This document shows positions 34,481-43,395 of a DNA stretch of 64,000 nt, in pieces; positions within the stretch are counted from its first letter, which is position 1; every line of letters begins with the position of its first letter. The position numbers and the translations under genes are program-made. The notes under the pieces are model-generated. The model saw only the letters and a program-made list of their open reading frames with translations, was not told the origin of the DNA and did no database searches. Source of the DNA: JAEUMD01 sp050246945 (GTDB lineage Bacteria > Pseudomonadota > Alphaproteobacteria > Rhizobiales > Hyphomicrobiaceae); contig JBFWVC010000010.1 of assembly GCA_050246945.1 (NCBI GenBank), positions 124,001 to 188,000 on the forward strand. Reading direction: 5' to 3'.

Positions 34481-35261
34481 TAGTACCTCAAAGAAGCACG
34501 ACATCGAGCAATCGGCTTGGCGGGCGCGGCTCGTCTGGTCGCTGGGCTCTCTCGTTGCCCTACTGATCGTCTGGGAACTCACGGCCCTGGCACTGGACAG
34601 CCGCCTTTTCCCAGGACCTGTGGTCGTCGCCAGGACGATGCTCGCCGAGTTCGCAACCGGTGCCCTGACCCATCATGTGGGCGCGACGCTCGCCCGCGTC
34701 GTTGTCTCGTTCGTCCTGGCTATGCTGATCGGCTCCATGATCGGTTTGGCGCTCGGCCGCAGTGCGACTGCCGACCGCTTCTTCGACAGCTGGCTCATCT
34801 TCTTCCTGAACCTTCCCGCGCTCGTCGTCATCATACTCTGCTATGTCTGGTTTGGCCTGACGGAGACGGCTGCCATTATCGCCGTATCCATCAACAAGAT
34901 CCCCAACGTCGCCGTGACGGTGCGCGAGGGCGCCCGCTCGCTCTCGCGGGATCTGAATGAAATGGCGCTGATGTACCGGTTCGGCTGGTGGCGCACACTA
35001 CGCCACGTGACGTTGCCACAGCTGGCCCCGTTCTTTGCTGCTGCCGCCCGTTCGGGCCTCGCGCTGGTCTGGAAGATCGTCCTCGTGGTCGAGCTGCTCG
35101 GGCGCTCGAACGGTGTAGGACATCAGCTCCATGTCGCGTTCCAGCTTTTTGATGTGCCGATGATCCTGGCTTATGCAGTGGCTTTCATCATCGTCGTCCA
35201 GATCATCGAGATAGGCCTGCTGCAGCCGATCGATGCCCGCGTCAACAGGTGGCGTCGATGA
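34464..35261 (+). CDS. ABC transporter permease (SsuC/TauC type)
   Basis: A 265-residue inner-membrane permease with about six membrane segments and the EAA-loop (VREGARSLSRDLNEMALMYRFGWWRTLRHVTLPQLAP) of binding-protein-dependent importers. It goes with the preceding binding protein and following ATPase. Start ATG at 34464 overlaps the binding-protein gene by 17 bases. Confidence 0.9.
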   Translation: MALATDSTSKKHDIEQSAWRARLVWSLGSLVALLIVWELTALALDSRLFPGPVVVARTMLAEFATGALTHHVGATLARVVVSFVLAMLIGSMIGLALGRSATADRFFDSWLIFFLNLPALVVIILCYVWFGLTETAAIIAVSINKIPNVAVTVREGARSLSRDLNEMALMYRFGWWRTLRHVTLPQLAPFFAAAARSGLALVWKIVLVVELLGRSNGVGHQLHVAFQLFDVPMILAYAVAFIIVVQIIEIGLLQPIDARVNRWRR

Positions 35262-35977
35262 GCGGAGCAGTGCGTATCCGCATCGCCGGCAAGACCTGGC
35301 CGGCGCTTGCCGGCCGCGCACCGCAACCGGTGCTCGGCGAGATCGCCCTCGACATCGGTCACGGCTCGTTCGTCGTTCTCACCGGACCTTCGGGCTGCGG
35401 GAAGTCGACGCTTCTCAATATCGTCGCCGGTCTCGACAGGGATTACGCCGGCAGTGTCAGCTTCGATCAAACCGATCCCGCAATGACGTACGTGTTCCAG
35501 AGCCCGCGGCTTCTGCCCTGGCGTACCGTGTATCAGAACATTGCCCTGGCCCTGCCCGAGGGTGATGAACGGCTTGCCCGCATCCCGGAGCTTTTGCAGC
35601 GTGTCGGCCTCGCCGATGCTGCCGACGTCTATCCCGAGCGCCTGTCGTTGGGGATGCAGCGCCGCGCCTCGCTGGCCCGCGGGTTCGTCTGTGATCCCGA
35701 CGTACTGCTGATGGACGAGCCCTTCGTATCGCTCGACGATCCGACCGCCGAAGCGTTGCGGCGCCTGCTGGTCGATCTCTGGAAGCGCCGGCCGACGACG
35801 GTGCTTTTCGTTACGCATGATCGCAGCGAGGCGGTGACGCTGGGCACGCGCATCTTGCGTATGGGCGGCACCCCTGCGACAGTGCTGTCCGACACCGAGG
35901 TCGCGCTCCCGCGTGACAGCCGCACCGATCGTGCGGCGGTGATGGAAGAGCAACGGCGGATATTCGGCTTGACGTGA
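35258..35977 (+). CDS. ABC transporter ATPase (SsuB/TauB type)
   Basis: A 239-residue ATP-binding subunit: Walker A GPSGCGKST, Q-loop FQSPRLLPW, Walker B VLLMDEPF, switch His in FVTHD. The signature is LSLGMQRRASLARG, a diverged LSGGQ of the kind found in this subfamily. Four-base overlaps couple it to the permease before and to the methanofuran gene mfnB after it. Confidence 0.92.
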   Translation: MSGAVRIRIAGKTWPALAGRAPQPVLGEIALDIGHGSFVVLTGPSGCGKSTLLNIVAGLDRDYAGSVSFDQTDPAMTYVFQSPRLLPWRTVYQNIALALPEGDERLARIPELLQRVGLADAADVYPERLSLGMQRRASLARGFVCDPDVLLMDEPFVSLDDPTAEALRRLLVDLWKRRPTTVLFVTHDRSEAVTLGTRILRMGGTPATVLSDTEVALPRDSRTDRAAVMEEQRRIFGLT

Positions 35978-36756
35978 CGATCAATCCTTTCTTTGCCCCC
36001 GCATTGCGATTGAGGTCCGGCGGAGTGCGCCTGCTGGCGAGCGTTGCCACGCCCGGCGAAGCAATGGTCGCGATGGCGGCCGGCGTGGATATCATAGATG
36101 CAAAGGATCCTGGCCGGGGGGCGTTGGGCGCAATCGATAGTACGACGCTGCAGGCGATCCGTGCCACAGTCCCTCCAGCGATACCGCTGAGCGCCACCAC
36201 AGGCGACATACCGGTCGAGGATATCGAGCGGATCGTTAACGAAATCGCACGCGTCGCGGCGGCATCGGTCGACGTGGTCAAGATTGGATTTTTCGGGGCA
36301 GGATCTGCAGCCGGCCTCATCGCTGCACTGGCGGCGCGCGATGATGAAGCGCACGCCTACGGGCGCCGCGTCGCGGTCCTGCTCGCAGACCGTGCTCCCG
36401 ATTGGAATCTGGTTGTGCGGTTGCCCGCGGCCGGCTTCTCTGGTGTGATGCTCGATACAGCGGACAAGACGTCGGGTGCGTTGCTGGACGTCGTTTCGAT
36501 GCATGAAATTAGGAATTTCATCGCTGCCGCGCGAAGCGCGGGTTTGTTCACGGGACTTGCAGGCGCGCTGCGTCTCCGGCATATCCCTGATGTGAGGGCT
36601 CTCGGACCCGATGTCGTCGGCTTCCGCGGCGCGTTGTGCCGGGGCAAGGAACGCACCGCGCACATTGACGTTGACGCTGTGAGGCAGGTTCGCGCGGCGC
36701 TTGACGGCGCAAGTGCGGAGGAGACGCCGTCAAGGGTTGCACAACAGCCCGAATAG
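35974..36756 (+). CDS. mfnB: (5-formylfuran-3-yl)methyl phosphate synthase (MfnB)
   Basis: A 260-residue protein of the MfnB family (DUF556), which makes the furan precursor of methanofuran from two triose phosphates. The conserved IIDAKDPGRGALGA with K44, plus K103 (VVKIGFFG) and K165 (DTADK), fit the three lysines of the archaeal enzyme. Starts with GTG overlapping the ABC ATPase stop by four bases. Methanofuran is the substrate carrier of the Fhc complex encoded at 10-15 kb. Confidence 0.92.
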   Translation: MTINPFFAPALRLRSGGVRLLASVATPGEAMVAMAAGVDIIDAKDPGRGALGAIDSTTLQAIRATVPPAIPLSATTGDIPVEDIERIVNEIARVAAASVDVVKIGFFGAGSAAGLIAALAARDDEAHAYGRRVAVLLADRAPDWNLVVRLPAAGFSGVMLDTADKTSGALLDVVSMHEIRNFIAAARSAGLFTGLAGALRLRHIPDVRALGPDVVGFRGALCRGKERTAHIDVDAVRQVRAALDGASAEETPSRVAQQPE

Positions 36757-36800
36757 CGACAAGGGATCCAAGCCGGCGATGGCGAGGAGAAAGGCCCGCG

Positions 36801-37223
36801 ATGACTGATTTGAGCGTTCTGGCCAGCCGTGCCGTACGGCGCCGTGATGAGGCGGAGACCGCGCGCGATCGCATTTTCGTGCGCGATTATGTTCTGCCGA
36901 TTTACATAGGCGTCTATCCCGAAGAGCAGGGCGTAACCCAGAAGGTGGGCTTCAGCGTCGAGGCAGAGGTGGCCACGTATGGTGCAGCCCGTCACGATCA
37001 GATCGCCGAGGTTCCCTCCTACGACGATATCCTCAAGGGCATTCGCGCCATCGTTGCGGCAGGCCACATCAACCTGGTGGAAACGCTGGCCGAACGTATC
37101 GCCGCCCATTGCCTCGCAGATCCGCGCATCGTGCAAGTGCGCGTGCGCGTCGACAAGCTGGAGCGCGGTCCGGCCGCCGTGGGCGTGGAGATCGTCCGCC
37201 CGATCAAGCGGGATGCGGGGTAG
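36801..37223 (+). CDS. dihydroneopterin aldolase-family protein (FolB-like)
   Basis: A 140-residue FolB-fold protein (VLPIYIGVYPEEQG..., SYDDILKGIRAIVAAGHINLVETLAERIA). In methylotroph C1 clusters such FolB-like enzymes serve the pterin branch of H4MPT synthesis rather than folate; that is inferred from the neighbours. The N-terminus is longer than in FolB of folate synthesis. Start ATG follows GAGGAGAAAGG. Confidence 0.88.
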   Translation: MTDLSVLASRAVRRRDEAETARDRIFVRDYVLPIYIGVYPEEQGVTQKVGFSVEAEVATYGAARHDQIAEVPSYDDILKGIRAIVAAGHINLVETLAERIAAHCLADPRIVQVRVRVDKLERGPAAVGVEIVRPIKRDAG

Positions 37224-37229
37224 AAAAAG

Positions 37230-37958
37230 GTGGCGCACGACCAGAACGATCGCCGCAGGCTCGCGCCGCTCGTCGTCAAGATCGGCGGATCTCTGCTGTC
37301 GAACGCCACGCGTCTTTCAACGGTTGTTGCGACCCTGGCCCGCGCGCGCCGTCCGATCGTCATCGTGCCGGGAGGCGGCCCGTTCGCCGATCAGGTGCGC
37401 GACGCCCAGAATAGCCACGGCACGTCCGACCGCGCCGCGCACAGGATGGCTCTGCTTGCGATGCATCAGACGGGCCTGCTCATCGAGGACATGCAGGGGC
37501 GTTTCATCGCCGTCGATACCGTGGCCGCCATTCGCCAGGCTCTGGCCGCCAATCGCATACCCGTTTGGCTGCCACTGAGGCTGGCCGCTGACGACGCAAC
37601 ACTGCCTGTCGACTGGTCGGTGACGTCGGACGCACTCGCCGCCCGCCTTGCGGAACGTCTGCGGTTCGAGGCGGTGCTCCTGATAAAGTCGCGCTGTGTG
37701 CCGCAAGGGCCCTCGGCCGCCGAGCTGGCTTCCGACAGCATCGTTGATACGATCTTTGGCCACGTTGTCGATCGGGCCGGGTTGGCGTTCCGCATCATCG
37801 GCCCGGGCGAGGAGCGCGCGCTGGCCGAGATCTGCCTCGCCACCCCGCAGATGGCCGTCGCATCACTCTATGTTCGTCGGCCTTGCAGCCGTTCCGACCG
37901 CAGTCGTCGCGGTGTCAGGCGCGCCATGGGCGGACTTTCTGCAAATCCTCGCCATTGA
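37230..37958 (+). CDS. amino acid kinase-family protein, MfnE-like
   Basis: A protein of up to 242 residues with the amino-acid-kinase pattern: VVKIGGSLLS (about 14-24), VPGGGPFADQVRDA, and VTSDALAARLA. In archaea MfnE of this superfamily phosphorylates the aminomethylfuran phosphate in methanofuran synthesis; this is the likely role next to mfnB. Starts with GTG six bases after the FolB-like gene. The last 30 codons have poor third-position GC while another frame looks coding from 37870, so the true end may be earlier or frameshifted. Confidence 0.82.
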   Translation: MAHDQNDRRRLAPLVVKIGGSLLSNATRLSTVVATLARARRPIVIVPGGGPFADQVRDAQNSHGTSDRAAHRMALLAMHQTGLLIEDMQGRFIAVDTVAAIRQALAANRIPVWLPLRLAADDATLPVDWSVTSDALAARLAERLRFEAVLLIKSRCVPQGPSAAELASDSIVDTIFGHVVDRAGLAFRIIGPGEERALAEICLATPQMAVASLYVRRPCSRSDRSRRGVRRAMGGLSANPRH

Positions 37959-38008
37959 CCGCAAGCGACCGTTCCCTGTCGCGCGGCCCGCGCACGAGCT
38001 GAAGTGTG

Positions 38009-39538
38009 ATGTCGTTATCCCAACTCTACCTTACGGGTCGCCTTGCCGAGGAGCGGCTCCTCGCCACGCTTCGGGGCGCAGATCTGCCTGCAGGTAGCTG
38101 GCGTGTCGTCAACATAGGCATCAAGGTCGCTGCACTGATGACCGAGGCGATCGTCAAGAATCGGCTCGCCGACGTTGGGGACGCGCAAAGAGTCATCGTG
38201 CCGGGTCGCACGCGCATGGACCTCGACAGCCTCGCTGCACACTACGGTGTTCCATTTGTGCGCGGTCCCGATGAAATCATCGACCTGCCCCAATTCCTCG
38301 GTCGCGGCGGCAAGCCGCCGGACTTTTCCCGCCACGACCTGCGCATTTTCGCCGAGATTGTCGAGGCGCCAAGTCTCACCATCGATGCTCTTGTGGAACG
38401 CGCGTTGAAGCACCGGGCCGCGGGTGCCGATATCATCGACATCGGCTGCCAACCCGATACGGCATTCCCGCACCTGGAAAACGTCATCGCCGCCCTGAAA
38501 GGCGAGGGCTTGGCAGTGAGTGTCGATAGCGGTGACGCCGCCGAGCTGGCGCGCGCGGCGAGCGCAGGGGCCGATTACGTGCTGAGCCTCGATGAAACGA
38601 CCCTCGATGTGGTCGAGGGAACGAAATGCGTTCCTGTCCTCGTCCCCCGACCCCACGGCGATCTGCCCTCGCTGCTGCGTGCCATTGATGCCGCATCGGC
38701 ACGGGGAATTCCCCATATAGCGGATCCCGTTCTCGATCCCATCCACTTCGGCTTCATGGCGTCGCTTGAACGCTATGCAGAATTGCGACGCCAGCGGCCC
38801 GGCGTCGAGATCCTCATGGGCACCGGCAATCTGACCGAGCTGACCGAGGCCGACAGCCAGGGGGTCACGGCTCTGCTCGCCGGGATCTGTTCAGAGCTTG
38901 CCATCCGCAACGTCCTCCTCGTCCAGGTCTCGCCCCACACGCGCCGCACCGTGGAGGAGCATGACGCCGCCCGAAGATTGATGTTCCGTGCACATCAGGA
39001 CGGCAACCTGCCCAAGGGCTACGGCGGCAACGGCATGCTGTCCCTTCACGATCTATTGCCCTATCCGCAGACCCCGCCCGAGATTGCTGATGCCGCGGCT
39101 GCTGTGCGCGATCTCAATTTCCGCATCGAGGTCGGCAATGACGGCGTGCATATCTACAATCGCAACGGCCACCACGTATCGACGGCGCCGCTCGAGCTTT
39201 ACGCGCAACTCGACGTGGCCGATGATGCCTCGCATGCGTTCTACCTGGGCTATGAACTGGCCAAGGCGGAAACGGCCTGGCGCCTCGCCAAGCGCTACGT
39301 GCAGGACCAGCCGCTCGACTGGGGCGTCGCTGCCGGCAAGGCGGCGGAGGACTTGACCCGGCACGCGGTGGAGGGCGCAACGCTCAAGGCCAAGGCCAGG
39401 GAGGCCGCCGTGGTACGCGAAGCCAAGCGCGCTGCAGCGGAGAGCGGTTCCGCCCGCACGCCTGATAGCGCTACGGTAAGTCGCGGCCAGGCGGAGTCTG
39501 CTGCCGAGAAAAAGGCGAAAAAGAACGATTCCGAATGA
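38009..39538 (+). CDS. dihydropteroate synthase-like protein, H4MPT pathway
   Basis: A protein of about 509 residues. The N-terminal part (LYLTGRLAEERL... VVNIGIKVAALMT) is followed by a dihydropteroate synthase-like TIM barrel (about 140-320: IIDIGCQPD..., VSVDSGD..., MGTGNLTELTEADSQGVTALLAGI). The family is found with H4MPT-dependent C1 genes and is thought to join pterin to the arylamine in methanopterin synthesis. A lysine/alanine/glutamate-rich tail (last 70 residues) is not part of the fold. Start 38006 (GTG) or 38009 (ATG). Confidence 0.88.
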   Translation: MSLSQLYLTGRLAEERLLATLRGADLPAGSWRVVNIGIKVAALMTEAIVKNRLADVGDAQRVIVPGRTRMDLDSLAAHYGVPFVRGPDEIIDLPQFLGRGGKPPDFSRHDLRIFAEIVEAPSLTIDALVERALKHRAAGADIIDIGCQPDTAFPHLENVIAALKGEGLAVSVDSGDAAELARAASAGADYVLSLDETTLDVVEGTKCVPVLVPRPHGDLPSLLRAIDAASARGIPHIADPVLDPIHFGFMASLERYAELRRQRPGVEILMGTGNLTELTEADSQGVTALLAGICSELAIRNVLLVQVSPHTRRTVEEHDAARRLMFRAHQDGNLPKGYGGNGMLSLHDLLPYPQTPPEIADAAAAVRDLNFRIEVGNDGVHIYNRNGHHVSTAPLELYAQLDVADDASHAFYLGYELAKAETAWRLAKRYVQDQPLDWGVAAGKAAEDLTRHAVEGATLKAKAREAAVVREAKRAAAESGSARTPDSATVSRGQAESAAEKKAKKNDSE

Positions 39539-39596
39539 GCGCGCTCCGCTAACAGAATGCGCGCTCATCCGACCTTTAACGAGGAAAGGGGGCGCC

Positions 39597-40196
39597 ATGC
39601 CCTATATCGTCGAGACCATCGTCACGACCCGCAGCGAGGACGGGCATGTCCATATCGCGCCTCTTGGTCTCATCCAGGATGGCGGCGGCTCGGATTCCAA
39701 TGCATGGATCATTGCGCCATTCCGCCCTTCGCGTACGCTCGACAATCTTCTCGCCAACGGATTTGCGGTTGCAAACCACGTCAATGACGTGCGCGTTTTT
39801 GCAGGTTGCGTCGTCGGCCGCCGCCACTGGGCGGTGCGACGCGCCGCCAAGGGCGATGGTGGCGTGCTGACCAATGCCGCAGTCCATTGGGAGATGCAGG
39901 TCGAGCACTTGGAGGACGACCCGCAGCGTCCCCGCTTCCATTGCCGCATCATTCATCAGGAGACACACCGGCCATGGGGCGGCTTCAACCGTGCGCAGGC
40001 CGCCGTCATCGAGGCTGCTGTACTGGCCACGCGACTGAATATGCTCTCGCGTGAGAAGATCGAGGCGGAACTGGCCTATCTCCAGATCGCTGTCTCCAAG
40101 ACCGCCGGCCCAAGGGAGGAGGAAGCATGGCAATGGCTGATGGAGAAATTTGATGCCTGGCGTCAGGGGGATCCTGCCGCGGTCGACAAGCACTGA
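39597..40196 (+). CDS. DUF447 family flavin-binding protein, C1 cluster
   Basis: A 199-residue protein (MPYIVETIVTTRSEDGHVHIAPLG...) of the DUF447 family, with a split-barrel flavin-binding fold. It is regularly found in H4MPT-pathway gene clusters of methylotrophs and archaea, but its reaction is not known. Last gene of the nine-gene run. Its ATG follows AGGAAAGGGGG. Confidence 0.88.
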   Translation: MPYIVETIVTTRSEDGHVHIAPLGLIQDGGGSDSNAWIIAPFRPSRTLDNLLANGFAVANHVNDVRVFAGCVVGRRHWAVRRAAKGDGGVLTNAAVHWEMQVEHLEDDPQRPRFHCRIIHQETHRPWGGFNRAQAAVIEAAVLATRLNMLSREKIEAELAYLQIAVSKTAGPREEEAWQWLMEKFDAWRQGDPAAVDKH

Positions 40197-40272
40197 TCGA
40201 CGCCAAGCAGCTCCCCGCCGGCGAGGCAGGGCCCGGCAGCCGTCGGCAGGCATCCAGGCGGATTGCCCAATT

Positions 40273-40932
40273 TCATCCAGCTTTGCGCGGCGTTTCGTCC
40301 TCGGCTGGAGGAGGCGGGGCCACCTCCTGGTACGTATTGAGCTCGTGCACCAGGGTGTCGAGCAGGATCGACATGCGGTTCGCCGCGTCATCGAGCGCCT
40401 TGGCAAACTGGATCGTGCGCTCCGATTCCATCGCCTGTTGGCGGCTCACCGCGTAGAGCATGGAGGCGTGCCGCGCGATTGCCTCGCAGCTCGCTGGGCT
40501 GAGTTCGTCGGCCTGCAGCGTCCACGTCAGCTCGTGAATGTCTTCTGCCATGCGCAGCATCCGCGCCACCGGCGCCACGGCTTCGCCACCCGATGCTGCC
40601 ATGGATGTTCCGCCCCCGCCTGCATCGAGCGCACCTTTTGCGATTGCGGGCTTGCCGGTCGACTTGGAAACCATCGCGCTCTTTGTTTCGGCAATGAACG
40701 CCGACAGCTTTTCCAGCTCGGTCCGTAGCGTTGCCAGCACAGGTGGCGGCTGTGACAGGGAATCCGACAAACGACCGATCGCATCCTCCAGAAGCACTGT
40801 ATCGAGCCGGCGCGACCGGCGCCCATGTTCGGCAAGGAACCAGCGCCCCCGGGCTGTACCCAGGAGCGTCTGCTCGATGGCCCGGTATTCCTGCTCTGTG
40901 TCCTGCGCCGGTGTAACCTGTGTCTCGGGCAT
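40273..40932 (-). CDS. conserved protein, Hyphomicrobiales type, possibly chemotaxis-related
   Basis: A 219-residue, soluble, helix-rich protein. The segment AIEQTLLGTARGRWFLAEHG... resembles a motif I associate with alphaproteobacterial proteins annotated near chemotaxis or as CheZ-like, but no catalytic motif is visible, so function is open. A low-complexity glycine/alanine linker lies near residue 105-125, and the C-terminus is proline-rich. Start ATG at 40932 follows GGGGAG. Confidence 0.7.
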   Translation of the reverse strand: MPETQVTPAQDTEQEYRAIEQTLLGTARGRWFLAEHGRRSRRLDTVLLEDAIGRLSDSLSQPPPVLATLRTELEKLSAFIAETKSAMVSKSTGKPAIAKGALDAGGGGTSMAASGGEAVAPVARMLRMAEDIHELTWTLQADELSPASCEAIARHASMLYAVSRQQAMESERTIQFAKALDDAANRMSILLDTLVHELNTYQEVAPPPPAEDETPRKAG

Positions 40933-41131
40933 GGGCTCCCCATCCTGATCCTGGATCCTCGTGTACGAGTGATAGGTGATTCGCCGTTGCAGCGGGGGCA
41001 CGGACGGGCACGCTGGCGTTTGCTGTGGATGGAGCCCGTGATAGGAGGGCGCGACGCGCCGGGATATCCACCGGTGTCATGGTTTGAGGGTGATGGGCGG
41101 CGCCGCCGCCCGGCCTGATGGACGGGATCGC

Positions 41132-42409
41132 ATGGCAGGCTACGGCATCCGGGTCAGCGTATTCTTCGCTGCGCTGTTCCTCATCTATGGTGTGCATTTG
41201 CCATACCTGCCCCTCTGGCTGGAGTGGCGCGGCTTGTCGCCCTCCGAGATCGGCATTGTCACTTCGGCTCCGTTCTTTCTCCGTCTGATTGCAACGCCGT
41301 CGTTGGCTTACGTCGCAGACCGCAATGCCAACCACGCCCGCATGATCCTGGTGCTGTCCTGGCTGGCGCTCGCCTCGGCATTGCTCCTGTCGCAGATGTC
41401 GGGCTTCTGGCCGATCCTGCTTTCAGCCTTGGTCCTTGCGATCGCCGTCTACACCATCATGCCGATGACGGAGACCGTGGCGATTGGGGGCGTACGTCTG
41501 GGGCTCGACTACGGGCGCATGCGACTATGGGGTTCGCTGACGTTCATCGCTGCGAGTTTCGCCGGAGGCGCGGCGGTCAATTGGGCAGGCAGCGGCGTCG
41601 GCATCTGGCTGATCGCGTTAGGGTGCGCAGTCACGGTCGCAGCGGCCTACTTTCTGCCGTCGGCCGGCGATGTGGCCGATCGCCGGCGTCGCCACGCCGC
41701 AAGAGCCGAAACGAGCACCCTTGAGCCACCCTTGTCCCCCGTATCGCCCAGGCGCGGTATCGACCGGGCGACGGTACTTCGCCTCGCGCGCCATCCGGTG
41801 TTCATCATGTTCCTTGTCGCCATCGGCACTGTCCAGGCCGCGCACGCAACCTTCTATACCTTCGGCGCCATTCACTGGCGCGCGGGCGGAATGTCCTCAG
41901 CCTGGATCGGCACGCTGTGGGCCATCGGCGTGATCACCGAGGTGTCGCTGTTCGCCGTCTCTGGCCGCGTCGTCGCTTTGATGGGTCCGGTCGGCCTGAT
42001 GCTCATCGGTGCCATCGCTGCCGTCACGCGCTGGGCGGCCATGAGCGTCGATCCCCCGCTCGGCTGGCTCGTCCCACTGCAGATTCTGCACGGTTTGACC
42101 TATGGGGCATCGCATCTGGGCGCCATCCATTTCATCAGCCGTGCCGTTCCCGAGGCGGCGGGCGGAACCGCACAGGCGTTCTACGCAACCCTGGCATCAG
42201 GTGTACTGCAGGGCGCGGCGACACTGCTGTCAGGAGTCCTCTACGCGAGCTTTGGCGGCGGCGCATATCTGGCGATGGCGCTGCTCGCAGCAATTGGCCT
42301 CGCGGCGGGACTCATCCTGGCGCGCACCTGGCGGGGCGGCTTGTTGTGGGAGGATGAGGACCGGCAGGGACCGGACGCTAACCCCACAGCTCCGGTCCGG
42401 GTGGCATGA
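41132..42409 (+). CDS. MFS transporter (HcaT/MFS_1-like)
   Basis: A 425-residue, 12-segment major facilitator permease. The pattern YGVHLPYLPLWLEWRGLSPSEIG at the N-terminus and ATPSLAYVADR... between helices 2 and 3 match the MFS_1-like (3-phenylpropionate transporter-like) group. The substrate is unknown. Start ATG at 41132 removes a short arginine-rich leader. Its 3' end overlaps the convergent epimerase gene by 32 bases. Confidence 0.88.
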   Translation: MAGYGIRVSVFFAALFLIYGVHLPYLPLWLEWRGLSPSEIGIVTSAPFFLRLIATPSLAYVADRNANHARMILVLSWLALASALLLSQMSGFWPILLSALVLAIAVYTIMPMTETVAIGGVRLGLDYGRMRLWGSLTFIAASFAGGAAVNWAGSGVGIWLIALGCAVTVAAAYFLPSAGDVADRRRRHAARAETSTLEPPLSPVSPRRGIDRATVLRLARHPVFIMFLVAIGTVQAAHATFYTFGAIHWRAGGMSSAWIGTLWAIGVITEVSLFAVSGRVVALMGPVGLMLIGAIAAVTRWAAMSVDPPLGWLVPLQILHGLTYGASHLGAIHFISRAVPEAAGGTAQAFYATLASGVLQGAATLLSGVLYASFGGGAYLAMALLAAIGLAAGLILARTWRGGLLWEDEDRQGPDANPTAPVRVA

Positions 42410-43355
42410 TCCATCCGTCGCGGATGACGAGGCCGTGCGCGCGGTCTTGGGCGAGCAGCAGCGGCCCGTCGAGATCGACCCAACGCGCTTGCTGCGCCAA
42501 AATCAGCGCCGGCGCCGCAGCAAGAGAGGTCGACACCATCGAGCCGACCATGACCTGAAGGCCCATCCGTCGCGCTTCCCGTACCATGTCCAGCGCTTCC
42601 GTCAATCCGCCCGTCTTGTCGAGCTTGATGTTGACTGCATCGTAGCGGTCGACGAGCCCGGCGAGTTCGGCGGTCGTGTGCGCACTTTCGTCGGCGCAGA
42701 CGGGAACGTGCCGCTCGATGCGAGCAAGCGCTTCGTCCGCGCCGGAGGGAAGCGGCTGCTCTATCACGTCGACACCAGCCGACAGGGCAGCCGCCATCAG
42801 ACGCCCCAGCATCGCCTCGGTCCACGCCTCGTTGGCGTCGGCGATGAGGCGCGCGTCGGGGCGCGCGGCCCGCACGGCTGCCAGCCGCTCCTCGTCGCCC
42901 GCCCCGCCGAGCTTGAGCTTCAAGAGTTTAAGATGCGGGACGCGCAACGCCGCTGCCGCCATCCCATCCGCCGAACCCAGGCTCAGCGTATAGGCGGTCT
43001 CCACCGTGGCCAGCCGGTCCGACCCTGCAAGTCGACAGGCAGGCGTGCCCTGCGACTTCGCGGCCAGATCGAACAACGCACAGTCGATGGCGTTGCGTGC
43101 CGCACCCGCCGGCATCGTCCGGCGCAACGCTTCGCGCTCCAACGGCCCCACGTAAGTGCGGATTGTTTCGAGTGTTCCGGCGACGCTCTCGCCGTAACGC
43201 GCATAGGGGACAGCCTCGCCGCGGCCGATGTGCCCGGCACCATCCAGCACCTCCACCACGATCACATCGGCATGGGTTTTTGTGCCGCGGGAGATGACGA
43301 ACGGCTCCTTCAAGGCGAAGCGTTCGCTGCGGCAGGTGAGGCGGGGCTGCGTCAT
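42378..43355 (-). CDS. dgcA: dipeptide epimerase / N-acetyl-D-glutamate racemase DgcA-type
   Basis: Enolase-superfamily epimerase (325 residues) of the L-Ala-D/L-Glu epimerase group. Seen are the KLKLGG catalytic lysine segment, metal ligands in DANEAW, IEQPL and CADES, and the second lysine in NIKLDKTGG. DgcA-like members act on peptidoglycan-derived or D-glutamate-related compounds. Start ATG at 43355. Overlaps the MFS gene end to end. Confidence 0.88.
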   Translation of the reverse strand: MTQPRLTCRSERFALKEPFVISRGTKTHADVIVVEVLDGAGHIGRGEAVPYARYGESVAGTLETIRTYVGPLEREALRRTMPAGAARNAIDCALFDLAAKSQGTPACRLAGSDRLATVETAYTLSLGSADGMAAAALRVPHLKLLKLKLGGAGDEERLAAVRAARPDARLIADANEAWTEAMLGRLMAAALSAGVDVIEQPLPSGADEALARIERHVPVCADESAHTTAELAGLVDRYDAVNIKLDKTGGLTEALDMVREARRMGLQVMVGSMVSTSLAAAPALILAQQARWVDLDGPLLLAQDRAHGLVIRDGWIMPPGPELWG

Positions 43356-43395
43356 GGCTTGCGTTGGCCGCAGATATTTGGCTCGCCAACCGGAC

